From Caldilineaceae bacterium (lineage in GTDB: Bacteria; Chloroflexota; Anaerolineae; Caldilineales; Caldilineaceae), in contig JAGRCP010000022.1 in assembly GCA_020433455.1 (NCBI GenBank), positions 1 to 39,451 on the forward strand: a DNA stretch of 39,451 nt, given 5' to 3'. Made by a program: the position numbers and the translations under genes. Below are positions 38,180 through 39,451 of the stretch, one piece after another. The stretch's first letter is position 1. Every line of letters begins with the position of its first letter. The notes under the pieces were generated by a model. The model did no database searches. It was given only the letters and a program-made list of their open reading frames with translations, and was not told the DNA's origin.

Positions 38180-38199
38180 GTCGGGCCGGAGACCCGACC
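38180..38199. repeat. REP-like element, copy B (inverted)
   Basis: Exact inverted copy of the 20-nt element at 35323. A related ATCGGGTATCCCTGCCCGAC lies at 38104-38123. The 119-nt gap between cas6 and the CARF gene consists mostly of such hairpin sequences. Confidence 0.8.
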
Positions 38200-38201
38200 C
38201 A

Positions 38202-39017
38202 TTACCCGATCCGCCGCGCCTGCCCCATACCCATAGTCGTCTGCACCCCCACACCGCTGTAGAGCGCGAAATCCGCCAGCATCTGCATAAGCGCGCACCA
38301 GTATCGATCCCGGTTGAGCGCGGTATAAGTCACCTCGCCCACGCCGCCGATGCGGAGGCCGCCCTGCTTGCCGTGCACGGCCTGGCTGCGCAGATTGTAG
38401 CGGCTGATCGCGATCATCTCCTCGCCGAAGCGGCGCATCTCCGGACTGAGGGTAATGGGGCTAAACGCGTTCCAGCGTTCGACCAGACTGCCGAAGACCA
38501 GATCAGGCAAGGGGACAGGTACATGGATGCCCGCCGACTTAAAGGAGGTGGGGCTGCCGAATTGGAGAGTCACGTGTGAGGTGGGCGGGCCGGGCTGGAG
38601 CAGGCCATAGCTCGCCAGTTCCTCATATGTCGTCTGACCGGCCCACTCATGCTCCTGGGGATCGCAAGTGACGCCCGCAGGCTCAAACGGATGCTCCGCC
38701 AAGGTCCAGATTGCCGGGGGCGTCTCCACCAATGCCAGATGGAGCGAGCGCGCGACCTGAACGGTCAAACCGGTCACGCGTAGAGTGTAGACCTGATCCT
38801 GTTTAATTTCCGCACCTTGACGAGTCGTGCGCGCGCCCCAAAGACCCGAACAAGTCAGGGGCTTGGGGCCATGATTGCCCGCGTGAATTTGTGCGCTTAC
38901 ATCCGGCGCCACTCGTTGAATCTGAGTCAGGACTTCAGCGTAATTAGCCCGACCCAAATGACCGGGGAGGCAGGCGTCTCCGCACGCGCGCAGAGAGAGG
39001 AGTAATGAAACAAGCAT
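38202..39017 (-). CDS. cas6: CRISPR crRNA-processing endoribonuclease Cas6
   Basis: Cas6 (271 residues) cuts the precursor crRNA within repeats. The N-terminus LVSLLLSLRACGDACLPGHLGRANYAEVL has the family's LPGHLGR motif near residues 17-23 (the run is split here by position). A central VPVPLPDLVFGSLVERWNAF block follows, and the glycine-rich C-terminal loop FALYSGVGVQTTMGMGQARR (about 248-267) is diagnostic. I take the ATG at 39017 because GGAGTGG precedes it, and the 40 extra upstream residues have no family character. It is upstream of the CARF gene and fits a type III (or I) system; the repeat's ACTGAAAC end is the expected handle of Cas6 cleavage. Confidence 0.88.
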   Translation of the reverse strand: MLVSLLLSLRACGDACLPGHLGRANYAEVLTQIQRVAPDVSAQIHAGNHGPKPLTCSGLWGARTTRQGAEIKQDQVYTLRVTGLTVQVARSLHLALVETPPAIWTLAEHPFEPAGVTCDPQEHEWAGQTTYEELASYGLLQPGPPTSHVTLQFGSPTSFKSAGIHVPVPLPDLVFGSLVERWNAFSPITLSPEMRRFGEEMIAISRYNLRSQAVHGKQGGLRIGGVGEVTYTALNRDRYWCALMQMLADFALYSGVGVQTTMGMGQARRIG

Positions 39018-39058
39018 ATGCGTCCACTCCGGGGATAGGTTGATTGAGAGTACGAGTC

Positions 39059-39424
39059 CTAGAGGACCTCTTCCGGCACATGGGCGGATGTAGAATGGAC
39101 GGGCGGCGGATTCAAGCGCAGATCGATGGTGAAGCATCGATTCTCAAAATCCTCGATCAGCAAGCCCGTCTGCACGCCCTCGGTAATCAGGTCGCAGTTC
39201 AGCCTCTCCCACGTACCGGCTACCCCCTTGAAATAGACGGATTTCTCCTCGGGCATCTCCAGAACCTGCTTGGCTTTCTGAGGAGACAGGTCTCGCAGAT
39301 GAGAAACGCCGTCGTCATCGATCACATTCACCTGCCATCGCCCATAGCGGCGATTATCCAGGCGGCGCATAATCTGACCGGCTACCAGCACGCCAATTAC
39401 AACCACAATAAATTCCGAAAGCAA
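39059..39424 (-). CDS. Small membrane-anchored protein upstream of cas6
   Basis: This 121-residue protein is not recognised. It has one N-terminal membrane helix (about 3-19, SEFIVVVIGVLVAGQIM), a basic stop-transfer segment (RRLDNRRYGR) and a soluble domain of about 90 residues with VNVIDDDGVSHLRDLSP and VYFKGVAGTWERLNCDLI. No Cys pairs or nuclease motifs are visible. Start: TTG at 39424; an in-frame TGA lies four codons upstream, so the frame is complete; a downstream GTG is an alternative. It ends 41 nt before cas6 on the same strand, so it is probably part of the same transcript and may be an accessory to the membrane CARF effector, or a foreign gene next to the locus. Confidence 0.5.
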   Translation of the reverse strand: MLSEFIVVVIGVLVAGQIMRRLDNRRYGRWQVNVIDDDGVSHLRDLSPQKAKQVLEMPEEKSVYFKGVAGTWERLNCDLITEGVQTGLLIEDFENRCFTIDLRLNPPPVHSTSAHVPEEVL

Positions 39425-39451
39425 GTTGTGACTTCACTGCGAGAAGGTCAG

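Noticed and set aside
33519..39451. A complete type III effector complex
   Set aside because: No cas10, csm or cmr gene is present in the window; the type III assignment rests on CARF, RT and context only.

Overview
The window looks like a chromosomal segment of an uncultured-type Chloroflexota bacterium, probably near Anaerolineae/Caldilineae. This is inferred from high GC, long Thr-Pro linkers (TPTPTATP type) in exported proteins, a bacterial RIO kinase, a eukaryote-like UDP-glucose pyrophosphorylase, and a CRISPR locus carrying a reverse transcriptase. No marker gene settles the taxonomy. Most genes lie on the minus strand, and nearly all large plus-strand frames opposite them are GC shadows.

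Region by region: 1-3.4 kb holds UDP-glucose pyrophosphorylase and a gamma-glutamyltransferase. 3.6-8.9 kb holds three plus-strand envelope proteins with Thr-Pro linkers or membrane helices. 8.9-11.2 kb has tRNA-Asn and four small enzymes or hypotheticals. 11.3-14.7 kb is a dnaG-rpoD operon behind a perfect TTGACA-N17-TATAAT promoter. 14.8-24.4 kb is housekeeping: two SCP2-domain proteins around an iron alcohol dehydrogenase, a GlsB-like membrane protein, a YprB-like exonuclease with TPRs, three enzymes of the methyltransferase/HD type, recJ and an LtrA protein. 24.6-28.6 kb is an iron (or manganese) transport operon: a membrane-tethered DtxR/MntR-FeoA fusion regulator, then FeoB split into a GTPase and a permease gene. 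28.6-32.1 kb has a RIO kinase, a 21-codon mini-gene with its own ribosome site and terminator, and sucCD. 32.4-33.4 kb has a second GlsB-like gene and a decayed, transposase-like fragment.

33.5-39.4 kb is the accessory core: a CRISPR array (15 repeats of 37 nt, 14 spacers) and, reading into it on the minus strand, a small membrane protein, cas6, a membrane-anchored CARF protein, a reverse transcriptase, cas1 and cas2. CARF, Cas6 and RT with Cas1 point to a type III system; cas10 and the csm/cmr genes are not in the window and may lie beyond its right end. The proposed logic is: RT-Cas1-Cas2 acquire spacers, possibly from RNA; Cas6 processes crRNA; a type III complex elsewhere makes cyclic oligoadenylate; and the two-helix CARF protein acts on the membrane. 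Most spacers are purine-rich with protein-like frames on the plus strand, so crRNAs from the minus strand would be antisense to mRNA, as this model predicts.

Many intergenic gaps carry degenerate repeats with a 7-bp period in several sequence families, and GTCGGG-type hairpins recur around the cas genes.
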